Below, piece after piece: positions 26,873-36,399 of a DNA stretch of 64,000 bases. Location: NCBI RefSeq assembly GCF_943181435.1, contig NZ_OW969598.1, positions 1,426,001-1,490,000 on the forward strand. Direction: 5' to 3'. Position 1 is the first letter of the stretch, and every line of letters starts with the position of its first letter. The notes beneath the pieces are model-generated. The model did no database searches, had not been told where the DNA came from, and saw only the letters and a list, made by a program, of their open reading frames with translations. A program made the position numbers and the translations under genes. Origin of the DNA: Neisseria sp. Marseille-Q6792 (GTDB lineage Bacteria; Pseudomonadota; Gammaproteobacteria; Burkholderiales; Neisseriaceae).

Positions 26873-26973
26873 CACATAGGGCAACGCTTTATGTGCCGTC
26901 TTGTGTGTTGAAACATCAGCATAGGAAACACATAAAAAGCCGGCTGTTTTGCGCCTGAGTACCGTATTGGTCA

Positions 26974-27016
26974 AAATGCCGTCTGAAACCGATAACAGGG
27001 TTTCAGACGGCATTTC
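26974..27016 (-). terminator. Uptake-sequence terminator
   Basis: AAATGCCGTCTGAAACC with inverted copy and a short loop, 14 bp past the stop of the small gene to the right. Confidence 0.75.
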
Positions 27017-27030
27017 CGTCAATTTTCCCT

Positions 27031-27228
27031 TTATCTGCCGAACAGGTTGGCGATATTTTCCATTTGTTCTTCGGTAAAACCGTTTTCGCCCAATCTGGCG
27101 GCAACTGCCCATTCGCCCGACAAACCGTGTTCCGCACCGAGCTGCCGCCATTTTTCGACTTTGGCTTCGGCTGTGGTTTTTTCGGGCAGCGGTTTGACGG
27201 GAATCCTGCTTTTGGGGACGGTATTCAT
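27031..27228 (-). CDS. 65-residue conserved-looking protein of unknown function
   Basis: Starts at ATG MNTVPKSRIPVKPLPE with ribosome site AGGGGC; a TTG six codons upstream would overlap the preceding gene. The C-terminal half looks like a small helical domain (EWAVAARLGENGFTEEQMEN). No signal peptide. It lies 10 bp after the lipoprotein gene and is probably co-transcribed with it. Confidence 0.65.
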   Translation of the reverse strand: MNTVPKSRIPVKPLPEKTTAEAKVEKWRQLGAEHGLSGEWAVAARLGENGFTEEQMENIANLFGR

Positions 27229-27238
27229 CGGTTTGCCC

Positions 27239-28255
27239 CTAATCAATGGAATAGCCGCGAAGATACTGTATCCGTTCGCGCGTCATCCGCGTGTCGCACT
27301 GCAATTTGAGATATTCGGCGTATTCTTTCCCGTCTGCCTGCGCGGCGGCTTGTCGGCAGTTGCTGATTTTTTCCTGCGCCCACTTGCGTTGTTCACCGAC
27401 CAACTCTTTTTGCACGTCGGTATCGAGTCCTCCCCAAAGTTTGGTAATTTCGGATTCCGCACGCTGGTTTTGTACGCGCGCCTCTTCCACTTCGCCCTGT
27501 GATACGGTAACGGTATTGGCACGCTCGCCGTCGTCGGGATGCAGGATTTCCGGTTCGGGCGCGCCTTCTGCGGCTTGGGGTACGCCCGCATCGCTGGCGG
27601 CGGCATTGTGTTCCAAAATGTCTTCGGGCGTGGGTTTGGACGGTTCTTCTTCACGGGCTTTGCCGCTCAAAATCCTGACCGCGTCTTCTTTTTTCACCGC
27701 CTTGCCGTCTATCATCACGATGCTCTTTACGCCGTAAGGCAGCAACGCGGCAGACAGCGTTTGCGCCGCCATACCGACCGTGTTGTCGACAAATGCCGTC
27801 TGACCGTCTTTGACGGGCAGGAAGCGGACGGCTGCCGTCAATACGCCGTCTTTAAACTCGACATTGCCGCCCGTCTTCTGCCGCACAATATCCGACAAAG
27901 CGGTTTCCCCATACAACAGGGGGCTGTTTGCCTCGGCATCGGCAAGCGTTTCAGACGGCACGGTAATGTTCAAATCGGCGATACAGAACGTGCGCCCGCC
28001 TTCCTGCGTTTCCGAAGCGTGTTCCAAAGAAAACGCCAAACCGTAGGCGGCAGCGATAATTTTGTCGGCATCGACAAACTGCCTGCCGTCTTCGCGCGCG
28101 AAAGAACGCGCTTCCTGCGTGAGCGTTTCCTGAATATTGCCGCGTATGTCCTGCAACACGGCGGGGTTGGCGCATTCCAACGCCTTGGGCGGTTCTTCCC
28201 TGCCGCATGCGGCAAGCAGCAGGGCAAACGGCAGCGCAATGAGTTTCCGATACAT
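27239..28255 (-). CDS. Lipoprotein with C-terminal LprI/DUF1311-like domain
   Basis: 338 residues. The lipobox LLAAC at residues 13-17 marks a lipid-anchored protein. A central region is followed by a Pro/Glu-rich linker. The last 75 residues (LVGEQRKWAQEKISNCRQAA and DTRMTRERIQYLRGY, with two Cys) match the lysozyme-inhibitor-like LprI/DUF1311 pattern. A role in lysozyme resistance is possible but inferred from the family. Cell location should be the outer or inner membrane, facing the periplasm. Confidence 0.78.
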   Translation of the reverse strand: MYRKLIALPFALLLAACGREEPPKALECANPAVLQDIRGNIQETLTQEARSFAREDGRQFVDADKIIAAAYGLAFSLEHASETQEGGRTFCIADLNITVPSETLADAEANSPLLYGETALSDIVRQKTGGNVEFKDGVLTAAVRFLPVKDGQTAFVDNTVGMAAQTLSAALLPYGVKSIVMIDGKAVKKEDAVRILSGKAREEEPSKPTPEDILEHNAAASDAGVPQAAEGAPEPEILHPDDGERANTVTVSQGEVEEARVQNQRAESEITKLWGGLDTDVQKELVGEQRKWAQEKISNCRQAAAQADGKEYAEYLKLQCDTRMTRERIQYLRGYSID

Positions 28256-28301
28256 GATGTTCCTTCCAAACGGTGCAGACCGATGGCGGCTATCATAGCA
28301 A

Positions 28302-28337
28302 AAGCACCTGCAGGCGGTAAACCTTGCAGGTGCTTTG
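28302..28337 (-). terminator. Terminator after gltS
   Basis: 12-bp perfect stem AAAGCACCTGCA with its complement and a 12-nt loop, followed by T residues. Not an uptake-sequence pair. It lies 17 bp past the gltS stop. Confidence 0.75.
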
Positions 28338-28354
28338 TCGGAAAGGCGTAAAAA

Positions 28355-29569
28355 TCAGCCTTTAAAGAAATTCACAAAGCCGGTGAGAACCGCGGCATTA
28401 ATCAAATCGACAAAGAACGCGCCGACCATAGGCACAATCAAAAACGCCTTATGCGACGCGCCGAAAGTATGCGTGATGGACTGCATATTTGCTACCGCCG
28501 TCGGCGTTGCACCCAAGCCGAAACCGCAATGCCCGGCAGCCAACACCGCTGCATCATAGTCGCGCCCCATAAAGACATAGGTAACAAAAGTCGCGTACAA
28601 AACCATCACCACGGTTTGTACGGCAAGGATGACGGTTACAGGCCCCGCCAAACCGGTCAGCTCCCACAGTTTCAAATTCAGCAACGCCATTGCCAAGAAA
28701 AGCGAAAGCGAAGCATTGCCGAACACATCGATGGCGCGGTCGAACATATTGACCTTGAATGCGGCGGTGAGGATGTTGCGGATGACCACGCCGCCAAACA
28801 GACACCACACGAATTTGGGCAGGTCGAACAGGTATTCTTTGTCGAAGCCGTCCATAATCTCGGCAAACGCTAGACACGCGGCAAACATAGCCAGTGTTTC
28901 AACGGCAGATTCGGCCGTAATCAGGCGGGTGCGTTTTGCCTGCTCGAACACGTCGTCCGCGTTGTCGTCCTGATCCTGTTTTGTGTTTTCAACCGGTTTG
29001 CGGCCCATTTTATTAATCAGGCGGCGGGCAACCGGTCCGCCGATCAGACCGCCGAACACCAGCCCGAAGGTTGCAGAAGCCATACCCAAACCGGTTGCAC
29101 CGACCAAGCCGTATTTGGTTTCAAAATCCGGCCCCCAGGCACCCGCCGTGCCGTGTCCGCCCGTCAACGTAATCGAGCCGGTAATCAGGCCGATCAGCGG
29201 ATCCAAACCCAAAGCCGTAGCCAGTCCGACCCCGACAAAGTTTTGCACCAAGATAAATCCACCCACAATCGCGGTAAAAACCACCAGCGGCAAACCGCCC
29301 GCCTTCAAACGGGAAAAATCCGCGCTCAAGCCGATGGACGTGAAGAAAATCAGCATAAACGCATCTTGCAGCGGTTTTTCAAATTTGAAGCTCACGCCGT
29401 ACACTTCGTGCAGCGCAAACAGAATAATCGCGGCAATCAGGCCGCCTGCCACAGGCTCAGGAATATTAAAATCCCTCAACAACTTGATTTTTTTAACTAA
29501 AAATTTACCCACCAACAAGACCAGGGTAGCAGCAATCAGCGTGTAATAGCTGTTAAACTCCCATTCCAT
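28355..29569 (-). CDS. gltS: Sodium/glutamate symporter
   Basis: 404 residues starting MEWEFNSYYTLIAATL; the strong ribosome site AGGAGG just upstream decides this start over a frame 30 codons longer. About ten hydrophobic helices in two halves, with glycine-rich reentrant loops (TGGHGTAGAWGPDFE and GHCGFGLGATPTAVANMQ) typical of GltS. It imports glutamate with Na+ across the inner membrane. Confidence 0.94.
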   Translation of the reverse strand: MEWEFNSYYTLIAATLVLLVGKFLVKKIKLLRDFNIPEPVAGGLIAAIILFALHEVYGVSFKFEKPLQDAFMLIFFTSIGLSADFSRLKAGGLPLVVFTAIVGGFILVQNFVGVGLATALGLDPLIGLITGSITLTGGHGTAGAWGPDFETKYGLVGATGLGMASATFGLVFGGLIGGPVARRLINKMGRKPVENTKQDQDDNADDVFEQAKRTRLITAESAVETLAMFAACLAFAEIMDGFDKEYLFDLPKFVWCLFGGVVIRNILTAAFKVNMFDRAIDVFGNASLSLFLAMALLNLKLWELTGLAGPVTVILAVQTVVMVLYATFVTYVFMGRDYDAAVLAAGHCGFGLGATPTAVANMQSITHTFGASHKAFLIVPMVGAFFVDLINAAVLTGFVNFFKG

Positions 29570-29674
29570 ATCGTTTGACCTCCTAAAATGTTTTTCTTCA
29601 TGTCCGCCCGAAGGGGACGCAGGCGCGAAGATATTAGGGGAATAGTTAAAGCTTGTCAAAGAATCGCCGTTTTT

Positions 29675-29829
29675 TATAGTGGATTAACAAAAATCAGGAC
29701 AAGGCGACGAAGCCGCAGACAGTACAAATAGTACGGAACCGATTCACTTGGTGCTTGAGCACCTTAGAGAATCGTTCTCTTTGAGCTAAGGCGAGGCAAC
29801 GCCGTACCGGTTTTTGTTAATCCACTATA
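29675..29829. repeat. Correia repeat-enclosed element, full length
   Basis: 155 bp between inverted TATAGTGGATTAACAAAA termini, upstream of gltS and downstream of the small Cys-rich gene. It could supply promoter activity toward gltS. Confidence 0.9.
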
Positions 29830-29847
29830 CAACTATTTTTTACAAAC

Positions 29848-29879
29848 AAATGCCGCCTGAAACTCCGTTCAGACGGCAT
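29848..29879 (-). terminator. Uptake-sequence terminator, one arm mutated
   Basis: AATGCCGCCTGAA faces TTCAGACGGCAT; the left arm has GCC in place of GTC. It lies 18 bp past the stop of the Cys-rich gene. Confidence 0.6.
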
Positions 29880-29896
29880 CGGACATTCGCACCTGT

Positions 29897-30238
29897 TCAA
29901 TAATTGGTCGAACAGAACTGCTCGCGCTTGTCCGCATCGGCGGCATAACACGTCAAACCCATACCTGCCGCATTGCTGTTGGCCGCCTTTGCACCCGGTT
30001 TTTTGTTCACCGAAACCTTGCCGTCTTTGCCGATTTCAACGGTTACGCCTTTGCCGTTTTTCAGCTTCCATTTCAAAACTTGCGCATCGGCACTTTGGCA
30101 CTTGCTGACCGCGCAGCCGCCCTCCGCCGCGACATTGCCGTTTTTATAAATCACGCACTGCTGCTGGCTGTCGGCACACGCCGCAAACGCAGAAACCGAA
30201 AAACAGGACACCAGCGCGGCAAACAGAACTTTTTTCAT
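29897..30238 (-). CDS. Small secreted cysteine-rich protein
   Basis: 113 residues. A clear signal peptide (MKKVLFAALVSCFSVSAFAA) leaves a mature protein of about 93 residues with six cysteines, likely in disulfides, and a basic middle (KKPGAKAANS). Family not recognised. The gene is enclosed by two full Correia elements in the same orientation, with its terminator between gene and element on the 3' side. Confidence 0.78.
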   Translation of the reverse strand: MKKVLFAALVSCFSVSAFAACADSQQQCVIYKNGNVAAEGGCAVSKCQSADAQVLKWKLKNGKGVTVEIGKDGKVSVNKKPGAKAANSNAAGMGLTCYAADADKREQFCSTNY

Positions 30239-30275
30239 GGTTCGGACTCCTTATTTAAACAGGTTGGCAATAATT

Positions 30276-30431
30276 TATAGTGGATTAACAAAAATCAGGA
30301 CAAGGCGACGAAGCCGCAGACAGTACAAATAGTACGGAACCGATTCACTTGGTGCTTCAGCACCTTAGAGAATCGTTCTCTTTGAGCTAAGGCGAGGTAA
30401 CGCCGTACTGGTTTAAATTTAATCCACTATA
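30276..30431. repeat. Correia repeat-enclosed element, full length, right end diverged
   Basis: 156 bp with TATAGTGGATTAACAAAA at the left. The right arm reads TTTAAATTTAATCCACTATA, so it has lost part of the terminal pairing. It is upstream of the Cys-rich gene and abuts the truncated tex copy. Confidence 0.88.
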
Positions 30432-30590
30432 AAACTATACGCCTGTCGCCATGCCCCTGCCACAACCAAATCAAATGCCGTCTGAACAGTCTCCAGATGG
30501 CATCATGGGAATACACATATTTGAAACAACAGAAAAAGCGGGGGCAAAACCCGCCACTGCATCTGTCGCTGTACATCCCTGCTGTCGGAC

Positions 30591-30785
30591 TTACCGCTTC
30601 AGCTTCGCAAACGCATCCGCCATTGCCAAATTGGCCGGGACACGGTCGTTGCGTTGGGGTTTGCGGCCGGCCAGCCGTTCGCGGCTGCGGTTTTTCCAGC
30701 TCGGACAGAATGTCCAGAATGGTCGGCAGTTCGAAGTGTTCGTCGGTAAAGTCGGACGCTTTGATTTGCTTCACGCGCTCGCGGT
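30591..30785 (-). pseudogene. Truncated copy of the 3' end of tex
   Basis: About 195 bp match the 3' end of the intact tex (positions 34012 onward) at around 90% by eye. The copy is interrupted: the part matching about 34012-34115 joins directly to the part matching about 34446-34542. Roughly 330 bp covering the S1 domain is missing and the frame is shifted. The match stops just before the nuclease gene. This is a duplicated and decayed tex segment at the left boundary of the restriction island. Confidence 0.88.
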
Positions 30786-30792
30786 TAACTGC

Positions 30793-31917
30793 CTAAATAT
30801 GAAATTCTTGGTCTTCTTGTAGCATAAGTTCTCGATGATATGCCAAGTAAGATTTACGTTTGTCGTTGAGCAGATTGTTATCTAGCTTCACATCACACCA
30901 ACGTCGCCAAACATCATCTGGTAACCGCTTAGATTTCACCATATTTCCTTCATCATCAAACGAAATATATTTCAAATCAAATAGGCTATCCAAGGTACGA
31001 CTTAATAGTAAGCCGTTATTTGGGTCGTATGCTTCGGTATCATCCGACAGGATGAAAGGCTTAATATGACTGGCAATCAATACAGGATAGGCAAGTTTTT
31101 CCAGCATACATTTCACATTACCGTAATGTTCTTCACTTTCTTCTTGAAGTTGGTTTTTGTATAGACGATGTAAATAAGGGTCGCGTTTCCTTGCAGTAAT
31201 TTCATCCAAATTACCAAAAATACGTTGGGCATCCTCGGCAAAATATAAGTCATCGCCTACTCGTTTTAAGTCGTCTAATTTGTCTAATAGATTCCATAAA
31301 TAACCTATTTGATTGTATTTTCGTTCAATAAATCCTGATTCTATTCCTTGTTTGAGATAATCATTCAGTTCTGTTTCGGTTAGATAATCTTGTTGAAAGG
31401 TTTTTAAGTCTACTAACATCATGGCAGCAATTTCTTTTTTATTTAGCTTGCCTTGTGGATGCTCGACCAAAGTTTTAATCAGGAAATTTATTTGTCGAAT
31501 ATTAGAGTCCTTAGTTACTGAACGCTGAAAGCCAGAGTGAGTATATACAATTTTGGAAAGTAGGGTTTGTCGTTTTCGGTTAGTACGGGCTTGTACATAA
31601 TCACGTGATAAAGGTGTATAGCTTGATAAACGCGGTTCTATAAATCCCATTTTTACAAATTGATTAATAGCTTTACGAACCGAGGCCAAATTCATGGCCT
31701 CGTTTGTTCCCTGCGAAGCCATAACGGGATCTTGAGCAATATTTTGCTGCAATGCTTTATATAGTTCGTTGCTGTATGGCTGGCCTCTATTCGCATCAAT
31801 AAAGTCAAGACAAATATTGAGTGCAGTACAAAATTTTGAATCGTTATAATTTGTAAAGGCATTGGTAAACGCCCAATATTTTTCATAAATTTGGCTGTTT
31901 GGTTGATTATTGCTCAT
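30793..31917 (-). CDS. HNH restriction endonuclease (putative Type II/IIS)
   Basis: 374 residues from the ATG with ribosome site GGAGA; a TTG frame is 4 codons longer. The C-terminal third holds an HNH (beta-beta-alpha-metal) motif: SHIKPF with H284, then YDPNNGLLLS with N300/N301, then LDSLFD. The N-terminal two thirds probably recognise DNA. It lies downstream of an m6A and an m5C methyltransferase gene, so it is the nuclease of one system. The same set is known for the Type IIS MnlI-type systems; specificity here is not readable. Base composition is clearly AT-richer than the surroundings. Confidence 0.8.
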   Translation of the reverse strand: MSNNQPNSQIYEKYWAFTNAFTNYNDSKFCTALNICLDFIDANRGQPYSNELYKALQQNIAQDPVMASQGTNEAMNLASVRKAINQFVKMGFIEPRLSSYTPLSRDYVQARTNRKRQTLLSKIVYTHSGFQRSVTKDSNIRQINFLIKTLVEHPQGKLNKKEIAAMMLVDLKTFQQDYLTETELNDYLKQGIESGFIERKYNQIGYLWNLLDKLDDLKRVGDDLYFAEDAQRIFGNLDEITARKRDPYLHRLYKNQLQEESEEHYGNVKCMLEKLAYPVLIASHIKPFILSDDTEAYDPNNGLLLSRTLDSLFDLKYISFDDEGNMVKSKRLPDDVWRRWCDVKLDNNLLNDKRKSYLAYHRELMLQEDQEFHI

Positions 31918-31979
31918 CTCTGTCTCCAAAAATATTCGATACTAATATTCTGTTTTTGTATTTAAGTAATATCTATCAT

Positions 31980-32987
31980 TCATATATTTTCTACTAAAAA
32001 CAGAATTTCTTTATGACTTTGCTTCTTCTCTTTCCCTGTAACCTTGTAAATATGCGGTGTTTCCAGGATTTTTACGTTTCGTCCGTTTTTACCTAACATT
32101 TCTGCTAATTCGTCTCGATTTGGAAATGAAGCATTGTTGTAGCTTAACAGCCAATATTTAAATGGTTTCAGGCTGTTGAATAGCCTTGAAAATAATTCAA
32201 ATGCTTGCTTTTTATCCATGAAATGATTGATAAATGGTTTGGATATGGATGATGTAATGTAACTGTCCAACAACCCGTAAAAGCCAAAATAATTATTCAT
32301 CGTGCCTGTGTAAGGTGGGTCTAAATAGACGACATCAGCTTGTATATTAGGTAATAAATCAAATATATCTTGATTAAAGGAGTGATGCTGCCAGCCATTA
32401 TTAAAAACAGCTTGGTTATAGTCATCCAAATTTTGCAGAAAATGACTTTGAAAACTTTCATTATGGTAGGCACGTCGACGGCCATATTTAGCATAACTGT
32501 ATTCTTCATCACGCAGTTGTTTGACTTTTTCCCAAGGAATTGTGAATCGTGAATAGGGCATTTTACGTATCATAGCGCGACGCATTAAAGTAAACGCTAA
32601 AGCACGTTTATACTGGTTATTCAGCTTCCCTATATTTTTACGGTATAAATCAAGTTGTTGGCATTCATCGTAAAAATAGAATTTTTCAGCATAATGCTGA
32701 CTCATAAAACCGGCGTGTGGGCTGCCTGAAAAAATCATTGCTACATCATCGTCATTTAATGTTTCATGGTTGTTTTCTATTAATGCTAAAGCAATTTGAT
32801 AATTAATTGCCAAAATATCGTTAGTAATCAAACAATAGCCACGTTTTTTGGCTTCGTAGGCAAAGGAACAGCCTCCACTAAATACATCTGCAACTGTATC
32901 TACATCAGACGGAAGCTGGTCACAAATCCAGGAAGCTATTTTCTCTTTATTACCGATATAGTTAATTTTCGGATATTTCTTATTCAT
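31980..32987 (-). CDS. D12-class N6-adenine DNA methyltransferase
   Basis: 335 residues from an ATG that overlaps the upstream stop (AATGAATAA). The N-terminal NYIGNKEKIASWI and DVFSGGCSFAYEA form the SAM site. The catalytic DPPY lies in VVYLDPPYTG at about residue 226. This motif order is that of the alpha/D12 (Dam-like) class. It protects one strand of the host site from the neighbouring nuclease. It is translationally coupled to the cytosine methyltransferase. Confidence 0.88.
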   Translation of the reverse strand: MNKKYPKINYIGNKEKIASWICDQLPSDVDTVADVFSGGCSFAYEAKKRGYCLITNDILAINYQIALALIENNHETLNDDDVAMIFSGSPHAGFMSQHYAEKFYFYDECQQLDLYRKNIGKLNNQYKRALAFTLMRRAMIRKMPYSRFTIPWEKVKQLRDEEYSYAKYGRRRAYHNESFQSHFLQNLDDYNQAVFNNGWQHHSFNQDIFDLLPNIQADVVYLDPPYTGTMNNYFGFYGLLDSYITSSISKPFINHFMDKKQAFELFSRLFNSLKPFKYWLLSYNNASFPNRDELAEMLGKNGRNVKILETPHIYKVTGKEKKQSHKEILFLVENI

Positions 32988-33981
32988 TTTCACTCATTTT
33001 TAAAATACTTTCGGCAATAGCTTTTGCTAATAAAGGCGGTACGGCGTTACCAACCTGTTGCTGCTGGGCAATTTTATTACCACAAAAAACAAAATTGTCG
33101 GGAAAAGATTGTAAAGCAGCCAATTCACGGACGGTTAAAGCTCGATTCTGTTCATAGTGAAAAACTTTGCGCATATCACCTGTGATACAAACGGCTGGTT
33201 TGTTGCTGTCATAACGGATGTATTTACGGATATCACCTGTTTTCGGACGCAATGGTTCAGGAATATCGTTACGGTTGCCTCCATTTTTAACAAATGCCAT
33301 TTTTTCTAACATTTGTGCCGAATGGTTCATGGCTTCATGATTTGCAACGTGTGGATTGCTTTCACCAGCAGCCAGTTTTGGAAAATGTCCTATTGCTGAT
33401 TCAACAGTCTGATGGGAAATCTGAAAAGGTTCGGGAAAGGAAATTTTGCCTTTATCCCTCCGTCCGATAAATATTACTCGACTACGTATCTGAGGAACAC
33501 CGAAATCGGCTGCATTCAGCACCTTACATTCTACTGAATAACCGATATTCTGAAATGCTTGAATAATCTCAGTACGAGTTTTACCTGAGTTGTGCGTATA
33601 TAGTCGCGCTACGTTTTCCATAACAAAAAAACATGGTCGGACAATTTTAACTATTCGAACAAACTCTTTAAATAAATGGTTGCGTGGGTCATCTGTAAAT
33701 GTCCGTCCAATCTTTCCTGCCATACTAAAACCTTGGCAAGGTGGTCCTCCAATAACTAAATCGACTGATTGTCCGTTAAGACAATTGATTAAATCTTGTT
33801 CGGTTAGTGTGGTCAAATCTTTTTGCAGTAATTGATGGCGGGGGAAGTTAGCACGGTAAGTCTGACAATAATCAGGCTCCATTTCTACAGAAAGCAATTG
33901 TTGGAATCCGGCTTGTTCAAAACCCAAGGATAGGCCTCCTGCTCCCGAGAAAAGGTCAATATAGGTAAGTGGTGTGTGCAT
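32980..33981 (-). CDS. C5-cytosine DNA methyltransferase
   Basis: 333 residues with the full motif set: motif I DLFSGAGGLSLGFEQAG, motif IV GGPPCQGFSMAGK with catalytic Cys, motif VI FVMENVARL, motif VIII QIRSRVIFIGRR, motif X QVGNAVPPLLAKA. It methylates a cytosine of the restriction site. The target-recognition region between VIII and IX is short, so the site is likely 4-5 bp. It is the first gene of the operon m5C-m6A-nuclease. It ends 31 bp from the tex stop codon side (tex lies upstream on the same strand). Confidence 0.92.
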   Translation of the reverse strand: MHTPLTYIDLFSGAGGLSLGFEQAGFQQLLSVEMEPDYCQTYRANFPRHQLLQKDLTTLTEQDLINCLNGQSVDLVIGGPPCQGFSMAGKIGRTFTDDPRNHLFKEFVRIVKIVRPCFFVMENVARLYTHNSGKTRTEIIQAFQNIGYSVECKVLNAADFGVPQIRSRVIFIGRRDKGKISFPEPFQISHQTVESAIGHFPKLAAGESNPHVANHEAMNHSAQMLEKMAFVKNGGNRNDIPEPLRPKTGDIRKYIRYDSNKPAVCITGDMRKVFHYEQNRALTVRELAALQSFPDNFVFCGNKIAQQQQVGNAVPPLLAKAIAESILKMSENE

Positions 33982-34011
33982 AAGTCAAAATCCATAAACT
34001 CTTCGATTATT

Positions 34012-36285
34012 TTACCGCTTCAACTTTGCCAACGCATCCGCCATTGCCGAATTGGTCGGGGCGCGGTCGTTGCGTTGGGGTTTGCGGTCGGCTGTCCGTT
34101 CGCGGCTGCGGTTTTCAGACGGCATTTTATGTTTTGCGCCGCCCGGTTCGTCATCCAAGCGCATGGTCAGCGCAATGCGTTTACGCGCAACATCGACTTC
34201 CAGCACTTTCACTTTCACCACATCTCCGGCTTTCACCACTTCGCGCGGGTCTTGGACGAACTTGTTGGACAGGGCGGAGATGTGCACCAAGCCGTCCTGA
34301 TGGACGCCGATGTCCACAAACGCACCGAAGTTGGCGACGTTGGAAACTACGCCTTCGAGTATCATACCGACTTGCAAGTCGCTGATTTCATGGATGCCTT
34401 CGGCAAACGATGCCGTCTGAAATTCGCCGCGCGGGTCGCGGCCGGGTTTTTCCAGCTCGGACAGGATGTCCAGAATGGTCGGCAGGCCGAAGCGTTCGTC
34501 GGTAAAATCGGAGGCTTTGATTTGCTTCACGCGCTCGCGGTTGCCGATGAGTTCGGCGGCGGTAATGCCTTGTTGCGCCAGCATTTTGGCAACGACGGGA
34601 TAGGCTTCGGGATGCACCGCGCTCGCGTCCAGCGGCTCTGTGCCACCGTTAATCCGCAAAAAGCCTGCCGCCTGCTCGAAGGTTTTTTCGCCCAAACGCG
34701 GCACTCTCAACAATTTTTTGCGGCTGTCGAACGCGCCGTTTTCATCGCGGTAGGCAACGATGTTTTGGGCAAGAGTTTGATTCAAACCGGAAATCCTCGC
34801 CAAGAGTGGGGCAGAGGCGGTGTTCACGTCCACGCCGACGGCGTTCACGCAGTCTTCGACCACCGCGTCCAGCGATTTGGCGAGCTGGCTTTGGTTCACG
34901 TCGTGCTGATACTGCCCCACGCCAATAGATTTGGGGTCGATTTTGACCAACTCAGCGAGCGGGTCTTGCAGCCTGCGGGCAATGGACACCGCGCCGCGCA
35001 GGGAAACGTCCAAATCGGGGAACTCGCGCGCCGCCAGTTCGGACGCGGAATAAATCGACGCACCGGCTTCGGAAACGACGATTTTGTGCAGCCCCATTTT
35101 CGACATTTCACGCACCAGTTCGCCCGCGATTTTGTCGGTTTCGCGGCTGGCGGTGCCGTTGCCGATAGCGATGAGTTTCACGCCGTGCTGCTTAATCAGG
35201 CGCGACAGCGTTGCCAACATATTGTTTTCTTGGTGCAAATAGACGATGACGGTATCCAGCAGCTTGCCCGTGTCGTCCACCACGGCGCATTTCACGCCGT
35301 TACGGTAACCGGGGTCGAGACCCAGCGTGGTCAGCCGTCCGGCGGGCGCGGCGAGTAACAAGTCTTTGAGATTGCGGGCGAACACGGTAATCGCATCGGT
35401 ATCGGCGGCTTCTTTCAGATGACCTAAGGCTTCAAGTTCCAACGACAAAAAGATTTTCGCGCGCCAAGTCAGGCGCACGGTGTCGCGCAACCATTTACAG
35501 CCGTCTGAAACCTTAAAACGGCGGGCGATGATTTGCTCGTATTCGCTTTGCTGCGTAATTGGCGTGTCGTCGGGCTGGTATTTGAGCGCGATGTTCAACG
35601 CACCTTCGTTGCGGCCGCGCAATACCGCCAGCGCGCGGTGGCTGGGCATGGCGCGGATAGGTTCGCGATGGTCGAAATAATCGCTGAATTTTTCGCCTTC
35701 GGTTTCTTTACCTTCAACGACTTGAGCGTGGATTTCGGCTTCGTTCCACAGCTTGTCGCGCAGCGTGCCGATAAGTTCCGCGTCTTCGGCAAACTGCTCC
35801 ATCAGAATCGCGCGCGCGCCATCCAGCGCGGCTTTAGCGTCGGGGACGTTTTCGTTCAGGTAGCCCCGTGCGGCGGCTTCAACATCTTGCGGCTGCTCTG
35901 CAAGCAACATATCAGCCAGCGGCTGCAAACCGTGTTCGCGCGCGATTTGCGCTTTGGTGCGGCGTTTGGGTTTGTAGGGCAGATACAGGTCTTCCAGCGC
36001 GGTTTTGTTGTCGGCGGCTTCGATTTGCGCCCTGAGGTCGTCTGAAAGCTTGCCTTGCTCTTCAATGCTTTTTAACACAACGGCTTTGCGCTCTTCCAAC
36101 TCGCGCAGGTATTGCAGCCGCTCGGCAAGCTGGCGCAGCTGCGTGTCGTCCAGCCCGCCCGTGGCTTCTTTACGGTAACGCGCGATAAAAGGTACGGTCG
36201 CGCCGTCATCCAAAAGCTCGACGGCGGCAGTGATTTGCGCGGCGGTGGCGGAGAGTTCTTGAGAGAGGATTCGGGTGATGTTCAT
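34012..36285 (-). CDS. tex: Tex transcription accessory protein
   Basis: 757 residues from ATG at [13 protein letters not shown]; a longer frame is not supported. Domains in order: N-terminal helical region, YqgF/RuvX-fold ([20 protein letters not shown]), helix-hairpin-helix pair ([17 protein letters not shown]), and an S1 RNA-binding domain ([20 protein letters not shown]). It ends in a basic tail. Tex binds RNA and is linked to transcription. In Neisseria it is region E of the capsule locus; here its 5' side faces galE directly. Confidence 0.95.
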   Translation of the reverse strand: MNITRILSQELSATAAQITAAVELLDDGATVPFIARYRKEATGGLDDTQLRQLAERLQYLRELEERKAVVLKSIEEQGKLSDDLRAQIEAADNKTALEDLYLPYKPKRRTKAQIAREHGLQPLADMLLAEQPQDVEAAARGYLNENVPDAKAALDGARAILMEQFAEDAELIGTLRDKLWNEAEIHAQVVEGKETEGEKFSDYFDHREPIRAMPSHRALAVLRGRNEGALNIALKYQPDDTPITQQSEYEQIIARRFKVSDGCKWLRDTVRLTWRAKIFLSLELEALGHLKEAADTDAITVFARNLKDLLLAAPAGRLTTLGLDPGYRNGVKCAVVDDTGKLLDTVIVYLHQENNMLATLSRLIKQHGVKLIAIGNGTASRETDKIAGELVREMSKMGLHKIVVSEAGASIYSASELAAREFPDLDVSLRGAVSIARRLQDPLAELVKIDPKSIGVGQYQHDVNQSQLAKSLDAVVEDCVNAVGVDVNTASAPLLARISGLNQTLAQNIVAYRDENGAFDSRKKLLRVPRLGEKTFEQAAGFLRINGGTEPLDASAVHPEAYPVVAKMLAQQGITAAELIGNRERVKQIKASDFTDERFGLPTILDILSELEKPGRDPRGEFQTASFAEGIHEISDLQVGMILEGVVSNVANFGAFVDIGVHQDGLVHISALSNKFVQDPREVVKAGDVVKVKVLEVDVARKRIALTMRLDDEPGGAKHKMPSENRSRERTADRKPQRNDRAPTNSAMADALAKLKR

Positions 36286-36399
36286 AAATTGCCTCCGTGA
36301 TGCCGTCTGAACAGCCGACGGCGCAATGTGGGTAATCGTTTGGAAAAGATGAAGATAATACTGATATACTTTGCCCGATACAATCTGAAAGGAATGTTT
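36286..36399. other. Capsule-null (cnl) junction between tex and galE
   Basis: 114 bp separate the start codons of divergent tex and galE. In encapsulated meningococci the capsule synthesis and export genes occupy this position. Naturally unencapsulated strains and N. lactamica have only a short non-coding stretch of about 113-118 bp here. The segment holds one uptake sequence and the promoter region of both genes, with no remnant of ctr or sia-type genes. Confidence 0.8.

Noticed and set aside
30427-30774. 115-codon minus-strand frame as a separate gene
   Set aside because: It is the truncated and frame-shifted tex copy running into adjacent repeat DNA.
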